Assembly: GCA_913057515.1 (NCBI GenBank)
Contig: CAJXOJ010000005.1
Span: 1-64,000 of the forward strand
DNA: 64,000 bases
From: an uncultured Cycloclasticus sp.
Lineage (GTDB): Bacteria > Pseudomonadota > Gammaproteobacteria > Methylococcales > Cycloclasticaceae
Direction of reading: 5' to 3'
Shown here: positions 9,221-18,411 of the stretch, piece by piece
Layout of the letters: the number at the start of each line of letters is the position of its first letter
Position numbering within the stretch: the first letter of the stretch is position 1
Position numbers and translations under genes: made by a program
The notes under the pieces: generated by a model
Database searches by the model: none
Told to the model about the DNA's origin: nothing
What the model saw: the letters and a program-made list of their open reading frames with translations, nothing else

Positions 9221-10402
9221 ATGCCACTAACGACGTTTAACCCGCCTGTTCGAACATTGATGGGCCCCGGCCCATCTGATGTACACCCTCGCGTGCTATC
9301 TGCCTTGGCACGGCCAACCATTGGTCACCTAGACCCAAGCTTTGGGCACATGATGGAGGAAGTAAAAAGCTTACTTCAGTATGCATTTCAAACCGATAAC
9401 CAACTCACCTTGCCTGTTTCTGCGCCCGGCTCTGCGGGTATGGAAGCCTGCTTTGCTAATCTATTAGAAGCAGGCGACACGGTTATTGTTTGTCAGAACG
9501 GTGTGTTCGGCGGACGCATGAAAGAAAACGTTGAACGTTGTGGCGCAACGGCCATCTTGGTTGAAGATGACTGGGGTCAAGCCGTTGACCCACAAAAAGT
9601 GGAAGATGCGCTAAAAGCACACCCAGAAGCCAGTATTTTGGCCTTCGTACACGCCGAAACATCTACCGGCGCTCTTTCCGATGCTAAAATCTTGTGCGCC
9701 TTGGCGCACCAATATGACTGCTTATCCATTGTTGACGCCGTAACCTCGCTTGCAGGTTCAGAACTTCGCGTTGATGATTGGGGTATTGACGCCATTTATT
9801 CGGGCACACAGAAGTGCTTATCTTGTGTACCGGGATTATCGCCTGTAAGTTTTAGTGAGCGCGCGCAAGAGCGCATTAAACAACGTAAAGAGCGAGTACA
9901 AAGCTGGTTCTTAGATCTAAACTTAGTAATGGGCTACTGGGGCAGCGATGGTGCTCGCTCGTATCATCACACCGCACCAGTTAACAGCTTGTATGCACTT
10001 CACGAATCATTACTCATGTTAAAAGAGGAAGGCTTAGAAAATGCGTGGGCACGACACCAACAGCTACATGGCGCCTTAAAAGCAGGGTTAGAAGCGATGG
10101 GTATCGGCTTTATCGTACCTGAAGGCTCCCGCTTACCACAGCTCAACGCTGTTATTATTCCCACGGGTATTGACGAAGCCGTTGTTCGTAAGCGTTTACT
10201 TCATGAGTACGATTTAGAAATTGGCGCGGGCCTTGGTACGTTAGTCGGTAAGGTGTGGCGTATTGGCCTAATGGGGCACTCTGCAAACGCCAGTAACATC
10301 ATTTTTTGCCTAGCCTCACTCGAATCTATTTTAAGTGATATGGGTGCAAATATAAAAACGGGAGTGGCACTCCCTGCCGCTCAAAAAGTAACGTTCAGTT
10401 AA
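9221..10402 (+). CDS. class V aminotransferase, alanine/serine-glyoxylate aminotransferase type
   Basis: A PLP enzyme of 393 aa with the signature N-terminus LMGPGPSDVHPRVLSAL, the cofactor aspartate in SIVDAVTSLAG and the Schiff-base lysine in YSGTQKCLSCVPGLSPVSF near residue 195. The family transfers an amino group from alanine or serine to glyoxylate, giving glycine plus pyruvate or hydroxypyruvate. It begins 5 nt after the ppsA stop, so the two are almost certainly co-transcribed. Alanine-glyoxylate transamination would yield pyruvate, the PpsA substrate, so coupling is plausible but inferred. The donor (Ala or Ser) cannot be read from the sequence, and serine-pyruvate aminotransferase is equally possible. 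Confidence 0.85.
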   Translation: MPLTTFNPPVRTLMGPGPSDVHPRVLSALARPTIGHLDPSFGHMMEEVKSLLQYAFQTDNQLTLPVSAPGSAGMEACFANLLEAGDTVIVCQNGVFGGRMKENVERCGATAILVEDDWGQAVDPQKVEDALKAHPEASILAFVHAETSTGALSDAKILCALAHQYDCLSIVDAVTSLAGSELRVDDWGIDAIYSGTQKCLSCVPGLSPVSFSERAQERIKQRKERVQSWFLDLNLVMGYWGSDGARSYHHTAPVNSLYALHESLLMLKEEGLENAWARHQQLHGALKAGLEAMGIGFIVPEGSRLPQLNAVIIPTGIDEAVVRKRLLHEYDLEIGAGLGTLVGKVWRIGLMGHSANASNIIFCLASLESILSDMGANIKTGVALPAAQKVTFS

Positions 10403-10419
10403 ACTAATAGGCTTTCATT

Positions 10420-11271
10420 ATGCTCGCTAAACTCTTTATTATTCTGCAATACATCCTACCGCAACATGGCCTTTCTGCATTAATGCATAAGCTAGCCCGC
10501 TGTAAAACACCTTGGGTAAAAAACCCGTTTATCAAGGTGATCATTAATCGGTTTGGCGTTGACATGTCTGAAGCGGCTGAGCCTAACCCTGAAGCTTACG
10601 AATCATTCAATGCATTTTTCACTCGTGAGTTACGAGAAGACGCAAGACCGCTAGAACATGAGCCAACAACCATTTCCTGCCCAGTGGATGGTGAAATCAG
10701 TCAAATTGGCAGCATAGAAAAAGGCGAAGTGTTCCAAGCAAAAGGTAAATCATTTAACTTATCTGCTTTATTGGGTAATGATGAGTTAGCAAATGAGTTT
10801 GAAGGCGGTCAATTTACAACCATTTACTTATCACCTAAAGACTATCATCGCATCCACTTTCCTGTGGACGGCACACTAACAAAAATGCTGCACGTCCCTG
10901 GTGAGTTATTCAGTGTTAATCACACAACGGTAGCTGCCATTGATGAGTTATTTGCTCGCAATGAACGTGTTATCGCCTTCTTTGATACGCCTGCCGGCCC
11001 GATGGCCATGGTGATGGTCGGTGCAATCTTTGTGTCTAGCATCGAAACGGTTTGGTACGGCGAAGTAACGCCTCCACGCCACAATCAAATTCGGAGCTGG
11101 AACTATAGTGACGATAGCTTAGCGTATAAAAAGAATGATGAAATGGCTCGATTTAATATGGGCTCAACCGTTGTCTTGTTATATGGTAAAGACAAGGTCG
11201 CTTGGCTCGAAGAATTAACTGCTGGTCAGGCCGTTCAATATGGGCAAGTAATCGGAAACATTAACACCTAA
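10420..11271 (+). CDS. psd: phosphatidylserine decarboxylase proenzyme
   Basis: Makes phosphatidylethanolamine from phosphatidylserine at the inner membrane using a pyruvoyl cofactor. The 283-aa sequence has CPVDGEISQIG, the catalytic-region YLSPKDYHRIHFPVDG near residue 150, and the self-cleavage site as MGST near residue 248 (LGST in E. coli), where the Ser becomes the pyruvoyl group. The length is as expected for type I Psd. It follows the aminotransferase by 17 nt and precedes the YjdF-like gene by 6 nt. Confidence 0.96.
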   Translation: MLAKLFIILQYILPQHGLSALMHKLARCKTPWVKNPFIKVIINRFGVDMSEAAEPNPEAYESFNAFFTRELREDARPLEHEPTTISCPVDGEISQIGSIEKGEVFQAKGKSFNLSALLGNDELANEFEGGQFTTIYLSPKDYHRIHFPVDGTLTKMLHVPGELFSVNHTTVAAIDELFARNERVIAFFDTPAGPMAMVMVGAIFVSSIETVWYGEVTPPRHNQIRSWNYSDDSLAYKKNDEMARFNMGSTVVLLYGKDKVAWLEELTAGQAVQYGQVIGNINT

Positions 11272-11277
11272 AGGTTA

Positions 11278-11886
11278 ATGAAAACCGGAACTCTGGCAAG
11301 CTGCCTTTGGCTTCTTATTTTTTTTAGTGTGCTTGCCTGGTCTGGAGTGTTCCCTAAAGATAATATCACTTGGTTTCTGGAAGTATTACCCGCTGTTATT
11401 GCGCTGTGCGTGATGGTTTTAACACGACCGGCGTTTCCTCTTACCCCGCTTAGTTATTTATTAATTCTAATTCACTCAATTATTTTGATGGTCGGCGGGC
11501 ATTACACCTATGCCGAAGTCCCTTTATTTAATGACTTGGCAGAGCTAATGGGCTCTAGCAGAAACAACTACGATAAACTCGGTCACTTCGCCCAAGGCTT
11601 TGTACCGGCCATTATTGCAAGGGAAATCATCATTCGTCAGGCTGTTATTGAGTCTAGGCGCTGGATGAATTTCTTCATTATCTGCTTCTGCTTAGGCTTT
11701 AGTGCATTTTATGAATTGATTGAATGGTGGGTCGCACTTGTCTCTGGGGAAGGGGCACATGCCTTTTTGGGCACTCAAGGATACATTTGGGATATGCTGT
11801 TAGCGCTGGTTGGCTCGATCGCAGCCCTGATTAGCTTATCGCGTATGCATGATCATCAATTAAGCTCTATCGATAGGAAACGTTAG
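11278..11886 (+). CDS. DUF2238 inner-membrane protein, YjdF-like
   Basis: A 202-aa protein with about six hydrophobic segments and the family motifs YDKLGHFAQGFVPAIIAREI near residue 100, FYELIEWWVALVSGEGAHAF near 142, and FLGTQGYIWDML. This matches DUF2238 (E. coli YjdF, about 209 aa), whose biochemical role is unknown. It lies 6 nt after psd, so it is probably in the same transcript. Its last 27 nt overlap the 3' end of epmA on the other strand. I give no gene symbol because YjdF-named proteins of unrelated families also exist. Confidence 0.82.
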   Translation: MKTGTLASCLWLLIFFSVLAWSGVFPKDNITWFLEVLPAVIALCVMVLTRPAFPLTPLSYLLILIHSIILMVGGHYTYAEVPLFNDLAELMGSSRNNYDKLGHFAQGFVPAIIAREIIIRQAVIESRRWMNFFIICFCLGFSAFYELIEWWVALVSGEGAHAFLGTQGYIWDMLLALVGSIAALISLSRMHDHQLSSIDRKR

Positions 11887-12834
11887 CACCTCATCAATAG
11901 ATGTTGCGCCAGTCATCAACATCAATAAACGGTCTAAGCCCATTGCTACACCAGAGCAGTCAGGCAAACCATGAGATAAGGCAGCCAATAAATGCTTATC
12001 CATTGGCACATCGTCCAAACCCGCTTCTCGGCGCTCTAACAGTTCCTGCTGAAAACGTTGTTTTTGCTCAACTGCATCCGTTAGCTCCTCATAGCCATTT
12101 GCTAGCTCTAAATTATTAAAATACACCTCAAAACGTTGTGCCGTTACTGGAGTGCCTTTATCTAATTTTGCAAGCATCGCCATGCAGGCAGGGTAATTGG
12201 TTACAAAATACACCATGTCTTTTTTTAACTTAGGCTGAACATATTGGCTAAACACATAGTCTAAACCGTTTGCTAAATGGTTACCGCAAATGTCGCTGGC
12301 TTCAGGATTACCTTGCTCGGTCGCATAACTCATTAATTCACCTAACGTCACCTGATGAGGGTTCATACCCGTCAATTGTTGAAAAATTTGCTGATAGGTG
12401 ACCGTTGTAAAGCCAATATTTCGCCCAAAACAAAGCATCAATAACTCAATCATTTCGTTAATCAAGTCGTCCAAGGTAAAGTCAAGCCGATACCATTCTA
12501 ACAACGTAAACTCAGGGTTATGAAATCGCCCTTGTTCTGCTTGGCGAAAGGACTTTGCAATTTGGAATATTGAGCCTGAGCCTGATGCGAGTAGCCGCTT
12601 CATCGCAAACTCTGGTGAAGTTTGCAAATACAACTGCTTTGTTTTAGTTAAATCCGTGCTGAAGCTGTCTAAATTCAAGTCACAGCTAGCCGCTGCTGAT
12701 AACACCGGCGTATCAACTTCTAGTACGTTTTTTTGCATAAAAAACGACCTGATCGACTGATAAAGCTCAGCCCGTTGATGCAATAAAGCCGCCGAACAAG
12801 TCGGCGGCCATTGTGTACTGTTAGAGTCTATCAA
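11860..12834 (-). CDS. epmA: EF-P (R)-beta-lysine ligase EpmA (GenX/PoxA)
   Basis: Activates (R)-beta-lysine with ATP and ligates it to the conserved lysine of EF-P. The 324-aa protein resembles the catalytic core of class II lysyl-tRNA synthetase without the anticodon-binding domain: motif 2 FQIAKSFRQAEQGRFHNPEF near residue 91, ELANGYEEL near 245, and motif 3 in GVAMGLDRLLMLMTG near 297. It starts 7 nt after efp and is likely co-transcribed with it. It converges on, and overlaps by 27 nt, the YjdF-like gene. Confidence 0.95.
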   Translation of the reverse strand: MIDSNSTQWPPTCSAALLHQRAELYQSIRSFFMQKNVLEVDTPVLSAAASCDLNLDSFSTDLTKTKQLYLQTSPEFAMKRLLASGSGSIFQIAKSFRQAEQGRFHNPEFTLLEWYRLDFTLDDLINEMIELLMLCFGRNIGFTTVTYQQIFQQLTGMNPHQVTLGELMSYATEQGNPEASDICGNHLANGLDYVFSQYVQPKLKKDMVYFVTNYPACMAMLAKLDKGTPVTAQRFEVYFNNLELANGYEELTDAVEQKQRFQQELLERREAGLDDVPMDKHLLAALSHGLPDCSGVAMGLDRLLMLMTGATSIDEVLTFPIDRA

Positions 12835-12841
12835 TTAACTA

Positions 12842-13411
12842 CTAATTTTTTACTCGTGCAGAGTACTCACCGGTACGGGTATCCACTTTGATCACTTCAC
12901 CAATTTGAACAAATAAAGGAATACGTACCACCGCCCCAGTTTCAAGTGTAGCCGGTTTACCACCCCCACCCGAGGTATCGCCTTTTAAACCCGGGTCGGT
13001 ATCGGTCACCTCAAGTTCCACAAAGTTAGGTGCAGTCACCAACAAAGGTGCGCCATTCCACAGTGTAACCGTGCATTTATCTTGATCTTTAATCCACTTA
13101 GCCGCATCACCAACCGCAGTCGCATCACCTGACACTTGCTCATAGGTTTCATCATCCATGAAATACCAAAAGTCACCATCGTTATATAAGTAAGACATTT
13201 CTGTCTCCATAACATCTGCTGCTTCAACCGATTCACCTGATTTAAAAGTACGCTCAATAACTCGGCCTGTTTTTAAGTTACGAATTTTAACGCGACTAAA
13301 CGCGGGGCCTTTACCGGGTCTTACAAATTCATTTTCCATAATTGAACAAGGGGCGTCATCCAACATGATTTTCAAACCGCCTTTGAATTCGCTAGTGCTA
13401 TACGTTGCCAT
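12842..13411 (-). CDS. efp: elongation factor P
   Basis: Relieves ribosome stalling at polyproline stretches. The 189-aa protein has the three-beta-barrel EF-P layout, with the modification loop [12 protein letters not shown] placing the modified lysine at K34. A lysine in a PGKG context is the substrate of EpmA, and both epmA and epmB flank the gene, so beta-lysylation (not rhamnosylation or 5-aminopentanolylation) is expected. The C-terminal signature [11 protein letters not shown] is typical of EF-P rather than YeiP. Confidence 0.97.
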   Translation of the reverse strand: MATYSTSEFKGGLKIMLDDAPCSIMENEFVRPGKGPAFSRVKIRNLKTGRVIERTFKSGESVEAADVMETEMSYLYNDGDFWYFMDDETYEQVSGDATAVGDAAKWIKDQDKCTVTLWNGAPLLVTAPNFVELEVTDTDPGLKGDTSGGGGKPATLETGAVVRIPLFVQIGEVIKVDTRTGEYSARVKN

Positions 13412-13449
13412 ATAAATTCTCGTTAATAGTTAATCTTCAATTAATCACT

Positions 13450-13457
13450 ATTATAAT
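13450..13457. promoter_or_regulatory. overlapping -10 elements between efp and epmB
   Basis: The 8-bp palindrome ATTATAAT supplies a perfect TATAAT on each strand in the 44-bp gap between the divergent efp and epmB genes. On the minus strand it sits about 40 nt upstream of efp. On the plus strand it overlaps the ATG at 13456, so using it would give a transcript starting near the second ATG at 13465. The -35 boxes are weak on both strands. Confidence 0.4.
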
Positions 13458-14478
13458 GGCTAACATGACAAACATTGAAAAAACTTCTTTAATTCCCAAT
13501 TGGCAACAAGAACTGAAATCCGCCTTTACTAACATTAATGAGTTATTAAGTTTTTTAAACTTAAACGTTGAGGATTTGAGCCTCTACAGTAATGCAGCAA
13601 AAAAATTTCCTTTACTCGTCACTCGTAGTTACGCAGAACGCATTGTTAAATCAGACTGGAATGACCCGCTGCTTCGCCAAGTGCTCCCACACCCTGACGA
13701 ATTAGCAGCCCATCCCAATTACTTAAGCGACCCCGTTGGAGATTCATCAGCAAGTATTTCACCCGGCTTAATACATAAGTACTACGGACGTATTTTAATC
13801 ATTAGCACTGGCGCCTGCGCCATACATTGCCGCTATTGTTTTCGTCGAGAGTTCCCCTACTCTGACAACAGTGCGCATCGCTCACAACTCGACTCCATCA
13901 GCCAATACCTATCCAACCACACTGAGGTCACTGAGGTTATTCTTAGTGGTGGCGATCCTTTAACCCTCAGTGACTCGAAACTTCAGCATTTACTCGAGCA
14001 ACTGGTGAAGCAACCGCAAGTCGAGCGTATTCGAATTCACACCCGCATACCCATTGTATTACCCAGCCGTATAACACAAGCGTTAATAAAAACCCTATCG
14101 TCCACGCCAAAAAAAGTAATCATAGTGATTCATAGCAATCACCCAAATGAACTGAATCATGAGGTTTCTGCTGCCTTACTCTCACTAAAATCCATCGGTG
14201 TTATTCTATTAAATCAAACGGTGTTGTTACGCGGCGTCAATGATAACGCAGATACATTGGTTAAATTGAGCCACCGCTTATTCGATTGCTCTACGATACC
14301 TTATTACTTACACTTACTTGATAAAGTAACAGGAGCGACGCACTTTGACTCCACTCAAGCGCATAGCGATAACATATACCAACAAATACAAGAAAGGCTC
14401 CCCGGCTATCTCGTACCGAAACTGGTTAGAGAAGAGGCAGGTAAAAAGCATAAAACCATCATGGCTAAACGCTTATAG
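13456..14478 (+). CDS. epmB: EF-P beta-lysylation protein EpmB (lysine 2,3-aminomutase family)
   Basis: A radical-SAM, PLP-dependent enzyme converting (S)-alpha-lysine to (R)-beta-lysine for EF-P modification. The 4Fe-4S cluster motif CAIHCRYCFRREFPY lies near residue 112, followed by EVILSGGDPLTL. The ORF track begins at 13405, inside efp, but homology begins around MTNIEKTSLIPNWQQEL. I choose ATG 13456, giving 340 aa against 342 in E. coli; ATG 13465 is a close alternative. No strong ribosome-binding site is visible. With efp and epmA next door the modification set is complete except for EpmC, which is dispensable for lysylation itself. Confidence 0.93.
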   Translation: MANMTNIEKTSLIPNWQQELKSAFTNINELLSFLNLNVEDLSLYSNAAKKFPLLVTRSYAERIVKSDWNDPLLRQVLPHPDELAAHPNYLSDPVGDSSASISPGLIHKYYGRILIISTGACAIHCRYCFRREFPYSDNSAHRSQLDSISQYLSNHTEVTEVILSGGDPLTLSDSKLQHLLEQLVKQPQVERIRIHTRIPIVLPSRITQALIKTLSSTPKKVIIVIHSNHPNELNHEVSAALLSLKSIGVILLNQTVLLRGVNDNADTLVKLSHRLFDCSTIPYYLHLLDKVTGATHFDSTQAHSDNIYQQIQERLPGYLVPKLVREEAGKKHKTIMAKRL

Positions 14479-14565
14479 AAGTATTAACTTTTATCCAAAT
14501 AAGGCGCATAATTTGAAAGTCATTTCACATTAGAAGTGGCCCATTAACATTAACTTGAGAACAAC

Positions 14566-16299
14566 ATGGATACGCACAAACAGTTCAGGGATAGAATTAA
14601 ATCGACTCTCATTAAATCCCACGTAGATTTACCTTTCGAGCCCACTTTAAGCGCTTGCCAAGAATGGGCTGATTCCTTACCCATTTTAAACACTGCATTA
14701 ACAGCTGATTTGATGTCCGTCGCTTCACAAGCACTATTATCAATAGACATCAACCCATTAGATAAATTTAAAATCTCTGAGGCCATTAAGCCGTACAGCA
14801 TAAAACTACTTTCAACTTGTTCGGAAGAATTAGAAAGAACGAGTCTTCCTTTAAGCAAAAAAACATCTAATACTGCTAAGCAAACGCTCAACGTCTTAAC
14901 AAACTTTCATTTAATTTATATTGATATCGCTTGCTCAAAGGGCTTTATGGGCACATCTAGCGGTAACAAACGGTCAAGCATTGTCCCTCAGCAACAAAGA
15001 GAGCTTATTCTTCATCGCGCCATGGAGTTACTAGGTATTACTCAGTTATTTCAATCGCTTATTTATATGCAACCTGACCTTATTTTTTGGTCTAGAGCTA
15101 ATGCTTTATTTGAATTTGCAGAAAGCCTTTCTATTCAAAAACATAGCTACCTTACAATTGATGAAAGTAAATCGACCACGATTGAAAATATATTTAAGGA
15201 AATTCATTACTTCCATCTAGCTGCCTCAAACCGCTTTAGACAGAACGATATAAAAACTATTCATCAAATTCTAGCGTTACAATCTGATAATATTTTAATG
15301 ACCTCTACTCACGATGATGCTTCGACTTTTTGTGTTGATTTATCATCATCGTCACCAGCAACGCCTGTCCCCGACTTACCAGCCGATGACAAGCAATACC
15401 GGTTTTTAAACAATGAACACCTCATTCAATTCATGCAAAGTAGTGAGGTTATTGCACCAGAAAGGCAGGGTGTTATTTCTTTAGCATCTAAAAAACCCAT
15501 TCTATCAAAAGGCACTATTCACCAATTATTACCCAGCTGGCGCGGCATATTGAGTCGTAAAGAAACGAGGCACGAGCAAACTGAAGAAGTAACCGTCTAT
15601 CCAGGGTTTGACAGTATCATCAGAGCACTACTGATAAAGCAAAACCCTCATTACTTTAAGCAAAAAGGAAACCTTCCTGGTCAAAACCTAGAGAGCTTAC
15701 ACTTAGTCCCTATAGGCGAGCCTCAAAGAAGCAGATATCTGTTGAGCGATATAGACACCAATAGGGCACTCAAAGCATCTGTTAAAAAGCCTCTTTCTTT
15801 CAATAGCATTTGGACGAAAAAAAGCGCCATAAAACCGGGGGAGAAAGGTGAATCAATAGATGCTGAAACAAACGATGCGAGCCTACAAGGACTAATGTTT
15901 ACAGTTTCAGCTGATAACCAACCTCTTTTAAAAGCTAATGATCTCATTGGAATTCAAACCAAAAATGAAAGCATTCAATTAGCTATTATCAGGCGCATCA
16001 ACACATTGCCAGAGAAAGATATTTCTGTAGGAGCAGAAATGATGTCGCCTAGTATCAAGATTGCCAACATTAAGTTCCATGATAAAGAGGCTCCGCCCAA
16101 ACCGGTCCTTTTTCTCCAAGGTATTCCAGCTGTTAATCAACCCGATGCCATTATCAGCCCATTTTTAATTGATAATGCGCATGCAGATATCATATTCAAA
16201 AAAACGGGTGCTACAAGCACTTATCTCATCGATAAAACCCTCGAAACAAATCAAGTTTTTACGCATTACACGGTTTTAAAAGAAGCCAATGTAGATTAA
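14566..16299 (+). CDS. uncharacterised protein with PilZ-like C-terminal region, upstream of FimX-like gene
   Basis: A 577-aa protein that I do not recognise by name. The first about 280 residues are helical, without signal peptide or membrane segment. The middle (about 280-430) is polar and probably flexible. The last about 140 residues contain NDASLQGLMFTV near residue 436, where DASLQG fits the PilZ (D/N)xSxxG motif, followed by LIGIQ...LAIIRRINTLPEKDISVGAEMM, the beta-rich pattern of PilZ-type c-di-GMP receptors. I could not find a clear RxxxR partner motif. It ends 30 nt before the FimX-like gene and is probably co-transcribed. In Pseudomonas, as I recall, a similar uncharacterised gene also precedes fimX close to psd. 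A role as c-di-GMP receptor or partner is inference. Confidence 0.55.
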   Translation: MDTHKQFRDRIKSTLIKSHVDLPFEPTLSACQEWADSLPILNTALTADLMSVASQALLSIDINPLDKFKISEAIKPYSIKLLSTCSEELERTSLPLSKKTSNTAKQTLNVLTNFHLIYIDIACSKGFMGTSSGNKRSSIVPQQQRELILHRAMELLGITQLFQSLIYMQPDLIFWSRANALFEFAESLSIQKHSYLTIDESKSTTIENIFKEIHYFHLAASNRFRQNDIKTIHQILALQSDNILMTSTHDDASTFCVDLSSSSPATPVPDLPADDKQYRFLNNEHLIQFMQSSEVIAPERQGVISLASKKPILSKGTIHQLLPSWRGILSRKETRHEQTEEVTVYPGFDSIIRALLIKQNPHYFKQKGNLPGQNLESLHLVPIGEPQRSRYLLSDIDTNRALKASVKKPLSFNSIWTKKSAIKPGEKGESIDAETNDASLQGLMFTVSADNQPLLKANDLIGIQTKNESIQLAIIRRINTLPEKDISVGAEMMSPSIKIANIKFHDKEAPPKPVLFLQGIPAVNQPDAIISPFLIDNAHADIIFKKTGATSTYLIDKTLETNQVFTHYTVLKEANVD

Positions 16300-16329
16300 G
16301 GTAGTCGTATCATAATACTTGGCTGATGG

Positions 16330-18411
16330 ATGACTAAACGCACTGTACTCACTCTTAATTTTTCGACAGAAGAAATTGAGACTTTAGACCTTACATTAAA
16401 TGACACTCGTATAGATGCGACCTTAACGCCAATCTCTATAGACCTTTTAGACTCAGTCAAAGAACGCCTTACCGATATAAACATAGTCATTGTAAAGCTT
16501 CATACCAGTGATCTTAAAAATACAGTACTGTTAGAAACAGTACAACAAAACCTTTTTTCGTTGCCAATAATTTTGGTGCCTAATAACGAATTACAAACCC
16601 AAGGCAGTCATCGCTACAATGCTGACAATATCATTGACATACGTTCCTTTAAGCCGTGTTTTCTACTTGCAAAATCTATTGGGCGTGAAATAAAGTCCCA
16701 GCATAATGAATATCAACTACATCAGGTTAGATCACAATTTAAAAATGAAACCTATCGATTTGATGCCTTTTTAAAACACACTGAGGATGGTGTAGCACTG
16801 ATTCATGAAGGGCAATATTGGTCAAGCAACGCTGCCTACAAAAGAATTTTTAATATCCCTGCCGAAGAGAACATCATACATTCACCCGTGCGAGAGTTTA
16901 GCAGCCCAACTTCTTGCCCCACCCGTGGTAACTTATCTAAACAAAACTTAAATACGTCCTTAGAGTCCCTTCCGGATGAAACCATCTTATCTGTTCTCAT
17001 TCAAACCCGCGACGGGGATTCATTCATCACTACGATCTATAAAACACATTGTTTTATAGATGATAAACTCTGTACTCAAATCTTAATCCATAACCCCGAT
17101 GCTTGGAGCAATGTAGAAAAAGGGTTTACCGATTTACGTTCTTTTGATCATGAAACCGGCTTATACAATCAACGGTTCTCGACCGAATATATCAATAAAG
17201 AAATAGACAGTGAAAAACCACATGGCTCACTGGCCTTCATCCTTATTGATGACTTCCGCAATATTCGAGAGCAGCATGGTATTAATTATATTAACGACAT
17301 TGTTCGCTCAGTCGGTCATGTCATCAACCAATCGTGTGCTAATAGTGATATTTTAGCTCGTTATGGCGATGCTGTATTTACCTTATTTTCTTCCGAGTTA
17401 AGTCGCTCAGACTTTTTATTAAACTGCCAACAAGTATTAACGGATGTCAATAACTCATTGTTCGGTGACGATAGCCAGTACGTTAAACTAACACTGAGTA
17501 TTGGGGTCAGCTTTATTGACCCTCGAGTGACAGCATCCAATCAACTGATTTCTCAAGCCGATAAAGCCTGTGACAAGGCCGGTACAGCAGGTGGTAATCA
17601 GATCCATGTATTTGACTCTGTAACAACACCACTCACCATCCTCTTTGACGAGGAAAATAATGCGCGTTTAATTAGGGACTCTATAGAACAAAATAGGCTT
17701 CACCCTATGTACCAACCTATTGTCGACCTTTCTCAAAAATCTACAGAAAACTATGCTGTCCTCCTGCGTATTCTCGATGAAAATAAAGCACATATAGGCC
17801 CTGATCACTTTATTCTTACTGCTGAAAAAACCGGCTATATTAGCCAACTAGACGAGTGGGTACTTAAAAACACAATACAACAAATTAAAAGTGCTTCACA
17901 ACAAGGGTTAAAAAGAAAATTTTTTATTTCCATATCTAGTACCACTTACCGCCATAATTCATTTGTGGAAACACTAATGAGTGAACTTAGGCTCAACAAT
18001 ATTGATTCAAGCTTATTGGTCTTCCAAATTAACTTTTCTAATGTAAAAACTGAGCCCAATATTTTAAAAAAATTCACCAGCGTGATTAAAAAGGAAACTA
18101 ACTGTCAAATTGCTTTTGACCAAATTGGCTTTAGCCAAATCACAGATAAAATACTGAAGAACTATCACGTTGATTACTTAAAAATTGACGGCACTTTTAG
18201 CCAAAATTTAGTCAACAATAAAGAATCTCAAGACATCATAAAAAACATCATCGAAATAACGCGTAGAAACGATGTTAAAACAATTGCTAAATCTGTTGAA
18301 AACGCAAATACTCTTGCCCTTTTATGGAATATTGGTATTGATGCTGTTCAGGGCTACTTCTTACAAGAACCATCCGATACGATGCGTTTTGATTTTGACC
18401 TAAACCACTAA
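16330..18411 (+). CDS. FimX-like degenerate GGDEF/EAL c-di-GMP regulator
   Basis: A 693-aa protein with a receiver-like N-terminus (about 1-125), a PAS-like segment (about 150-250), a GGDEF domain (about 270-430) and an EAL domain (about 455-690). The GGDEF signature is replaced by YGDAV in LARYGDAVFTLF. The EAL motif is AVLLR in ENYAVLLRI, lacking the catalytic glutamate, and the DDFG loop reads FDQIGF. Both catalytic sites are therefore probably dead, as in Pseudomonas FimX, which binds c-di-GMP through its EAL domain and promotes type IV pilus assembly at the pole. MYQPIVDL and LKIDGTF are retained, consistent with ligand binding. Partner gene: the PilZ-like ORF immediately upstream. Its 3' end overlaps the 5'-nucleotidase by 4 nt on the opposite strand. 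Confidence 0.8.
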   Translation: MTKRTVLTLNFSTEEIETLDLTLNDTRIDATLTPISIDLLDSVKERLTDINIVIVKLHTSDLKNTVLLETVQQNLFSLPIILVPNNELQTQGSHRYNADNIIDIRSFKPCFLLAKSIGREIKSQHNEYQLHQVRSQFKNETYRFDAFLKHTEDGVALIHEGQYWSSNAAYKRIFNIPAEENIIHSPVREFSSPTSCPTRGNLSKQNLNTSLESLPDETILSVLIQTRDGDSFITTIYKTHCFIDDKLCTQILIHNPDAWSNVEKGFTDLRSFDHETGLYNQRFSTEYINKEIDSEKPHGSLAFILIDDFRNIREQHGINYINDIVRSVGHVINQSCANSDILARYGDAVFTLFSSELSRSDFLLNCQQVLTDVNNSLFGDDSQYVKLTLSIGVSFIDPRVTASNQLISQADKACDKAGTAGGNQIHVFDSVTTPLTILFDEENNARLIRDSIEQNRLHPMYQPIVDLSQKSTENYAVLLRILDENKAHIGPDHFILTAEKTGYISQLDEWVLKNTIQQIKSASQQGLKRKFFISISSTTYRHNSFVETLMSELRLNNIDSSLLVFQINFSNVKTEPNILKKFTSVIKKETNCQIAFDQIGFSQITDKILKNYHVDYLKIDGTFSQNLVNNKESQDIIKNIIEITRRNDVKTIAKSVENANTLALLWNIGIDAVQGYFLQEPSDTMRFDFDLNH

